From an uncultured Spirochaetaceae bacterium (GTDB taxonomy: Bacteria > Spirochaetota > Spirochaetia > Sphaerochaetales > Sphaerochaetaceae), in contig CAMKPI010000067.1 in NCBI GenBank assembly GCA_946414625.1, positions 1-8,175 on the forward strand: 8,175 bases of DNA, read 5' to 3'. Shown in pieces: positions 7,104 through 8,175 of the stretch. The notes below the pieces were generated by a model. It made no database searches. It was not told the DNA's origin and was given only the letters and a program-made list of their open reading frames with translations. The position numbers and the translations under genes are program-made. How positions within the stretch are numbered: the stretch's first letter is position 1; every line of letters starts with the position of its first letter.

Positions 7104-7137
7104 AATGCAATAGCGCCGCACCAAAGAGAGGGACGAA

Positions 7138-7165
7138 GCCCGCAAAGAGACCTACTTCTTCACCC
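7138..7165 (-). repeat. Duplicated copy of the 3' end and terminator of the right-hand gene
   Basis: This 28-bp segment matches 7204-7231 at 26 of 28 positions. The intact copy at 7204-7231 contains the last codons, TAG stop and terminator stem of the barrel-protein gene. Here the same stop-like string exists without a reading frame, and one of the two substitutions breaks the terminator stem. It looks like a decayed duplication. Confidence 0.7.
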
Positions 7166-7197
7166 GTGATAGACCGCTTACCTGTACAGAATAAAGC

Positions 7198-7218
7198 AAA
7201 AAGGCTCGCAAAGCGACC
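7198..7218 (-). terminator. Intrinsic terminator of the LptD-like gene
   Basis: On the minus strand the TAG stop runs directly into GGTCGC-TTT-GCGAGCC followed by TTTTT. The core TCGC/GCGA pairs around a TTT loop, two more G-C pairs close the base past one bulged G, and five T follow at 7198-7202. The stem is short, but the U-tract and position right after the stop support it. Confidence 0.55.
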
Positions 7219-8175
7219 TACTTCTTCACCCACGTCTTACTCTCCTCGTCGTACTTCGTCTCCGTCTTCAGCTCCGGAATTGCGTTCCACTTCACTGAAA
7301 CGCTTATCTCCGGCTTGAACTGCTTCTTACCGTTCACGGTTTCGATGGTGCTTTTTGCCTCAAATGTAAGGTTCCAGTCCTCCATATAGTGCACAAGAGC
7401 GATTGACATGCTATTCAGAGTGAAATGGCTGCTCTTTCTGCCGTCGCCAAAGAAATCGAACGAATTCTTCAAATCCTCCCAGAGCTTGTTGAACTGGAAC
7501 TTATGATCGTTGTCGTAGTACAGGTGGAAGCTGTTATTCTGGCTTGAGACGTTCACCCTCATGTCAATGAAGCGGTTTATCGCAAAGTTCATCGTAAAGC
7601 TCATGTTAAACGACGAGCCGTACTCGTTCTTGAAATCATACGTGAACGAGGTGTCGAGGGTTGACTCTATGCCCATCCTATGGCGCCACCAGTATTTGGG
7701 CAACAGCGTGTACAGAAGCCGGACCTTCATTGTCTCCTTGTCGAAATCCGCGCCGCTGTAGTTCATCTGGATGTAGTTGTTCTTGTACCACGCCGACCAG
7801 GAGAAGTTCTTTGCCTCCATCTCCTTCTCAAACGACAGGCTCTCGTTGAAATGTATATCGCGGTTCTTCCCGATTTTATAGAACGGATACAGGACAAGAG
7901 TCTGACTGCCCGAATAGCCTTCCCATCCGTCCAGCCTGTGGTTCAGCGAATTGCTGAACGAGGCGGAGACATAGTTGTTTCCATACGAGATCCTGCCGTT
8001 CGACGTTGTTGCGTCCATAAAGTGCCGCCCGTCGAACGTGAAGGTTGTCGACGCCGAGGCAGAGATGCCGTGCGCGGCATACGAGATGGAAGGCGCGAAG
8101 CTCTCTGTGAGCGGCTTCAGTGTCTGCTTGGCTCCCACCGTGAAGTCCTTGATCTTCTTGGAGAACACGATGTTG
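7218..8175 (-). CDS. Outer-membrane beta-barrel protein, probably LptD-like (C-terminal 318 residues, partial)
   Basis: The frame is open to the right edge, so this is the C-terminal part of a longer protein. The first visible residues are NIVFSKKIKDFTVG; a GTG at 8166-8168 is not a credible start. The whole segment shows alternating polar and aromatic residues typical of transmembrane beta-strands (YGNNYVSASFSNSLNHR, FNMSFTMNFAINRFIDMRVN, ISVSVKWNAIPEL), with many Tyr, Phe, Trp and Asn. Near the end, ALVHYMEDWNLTFEAKS resembles the His-aromatic-aspartate/Trp motif of the LptD C-terminal barrel. LptD inserts lipopolysaccharide-like lipids into the outer membrane, and treponemes carry LptD homologues of this style. 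The barrel nature is well supported; the LptD identity is inference from strand style and that motif. Another large outer-membrane protein family is possible. The gene ends WVKK-stop, followed at once by a terminator. Confidence 0.6.
   Translation of the reverse strand, partial: NIVFSKKIKDFTVGAKQTLKPLTESFAPSISYAAHGISASASTTFTFDGRHFMDATTSNGRISYGNNYVSASFSNSLNHRLDGWEGYSGSQTLVLYPFYKIGKNRDIHFNESLSFEKEMEAKNFSWSAWYKNNYIQMNYSGADFDKETMKVRLLYTLLPKYWWRHRMGIESTLDTSFTYDFKNEYGSSFNMSFTMNFAINRFIDMRVNVSSQNNSFHLYYDNDHKFQFNKLWEDLKNSFDFFGDGRKSSHFTLNSMSIALVHYMEDWNLTFEAKSTIETVNGKKQFKPEISVSVKWNAIPELKTETKYDEESKTWVKK

Larger units (their letters stand above)
6943..7217. repeat. Intergenic region with degenerate 66-72 bp tandem repeats upstream of pgpH
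   Basis: There is no credible gene here. Repeats are visible at a constant offset. GAGCCATGTACGCTTCCGCC (6979-6998) recurs at 7051-7070 with three changes, and CAAAGCAAAGGCGCCGCA (7031-7048) recurs at 7103-7120 with three changes; both are spaced 72 bp. A further direct repeat lies to the right at 66-bp spacing. The region must also hold the pgpH promoter, but I could not pick one with confidence. Confidence 0.7.

Noticed and set aside
6893..7318. Plus-strand frame over the pgpH 5' end and repeat region
   Set aside because: It is Pro/Arg/Ser-rich low-complexity translation with no start signal and overlaps two supported minus-strand genes.
8166..8168. GTG as the start of the right-hand barrel protein
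   Set aside because: The frame continues open to the window edge, no ribosome-binding site can be seen, and the first residues already look like the interior of a barrel protein without a signal peptide.

Overview
The window looks like chromosomal DNA from a spirochete, most likely a host-associated Treponema of moderate GC content. This is inference from gene content, not a taxonomic test. The basis is a tripartite efflux operon in the order TolC-like, adaptor, RND pump, with a short hairpin-less lipoprotein adaptor like BesA of Borrelia, plus an LptD-like barrel protein with spirochete-style sequence. No rRNA, tRNA, CRISPR array, transposase or phage gene was seen.

Left part (1-3448, minus strand): an efflux operon read right to left. 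It has an outer-membrane TolC-like channel (2138-3448), a lipoprotein periplasmic adaptor (1114-2010), and the N-terminal third of an RND inner-membrane pump (1-1095, continuing off the left edge). Together they would form an envelope-spanning exporter.

Middle (3449-4268): a 202-bp AT-rich divergent intergenic region, then a TetR-family regulator on the plus strand. The divergent layout suggests that the regulator controls the pump operon and itself. The intergenic region holds three copies of the octamer AATAACAA/TTGTTATT, which are candidate operator half-sites.

4269-4599: a gene-free stretch between convergent genes (tetR ends, pgpH ends). It is filled with about four degenerate 72-83 bp repeat units.

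4600-6942 (minus): a complete 7TM-HD phosphodiesterase of the PgpH family. It has a basic cytoplasmic tail, one TM, an extracytoplasmic HDED-type domain, seven TMs and a C-terminal HD domain with all metal-binding motifs. The expected substrate is cyclic di-AMP.

6943-7217: a second gene-free stretch with a different set of degenerate tandem repeats (spacing 66-72 bp). It includes a duplicated copy of the stop codon and terminator of the gene to its right.

7218-8175 (minus): the C-terminal part of an outer-membrane beta-barrel protein, probably LptD-like, running off the right edge.

The genes are ordinary families. The unexplained content is in the repeats of the two intergenic regions and in the candidate operator. 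I saw no convincing evidence of a wholly new system.
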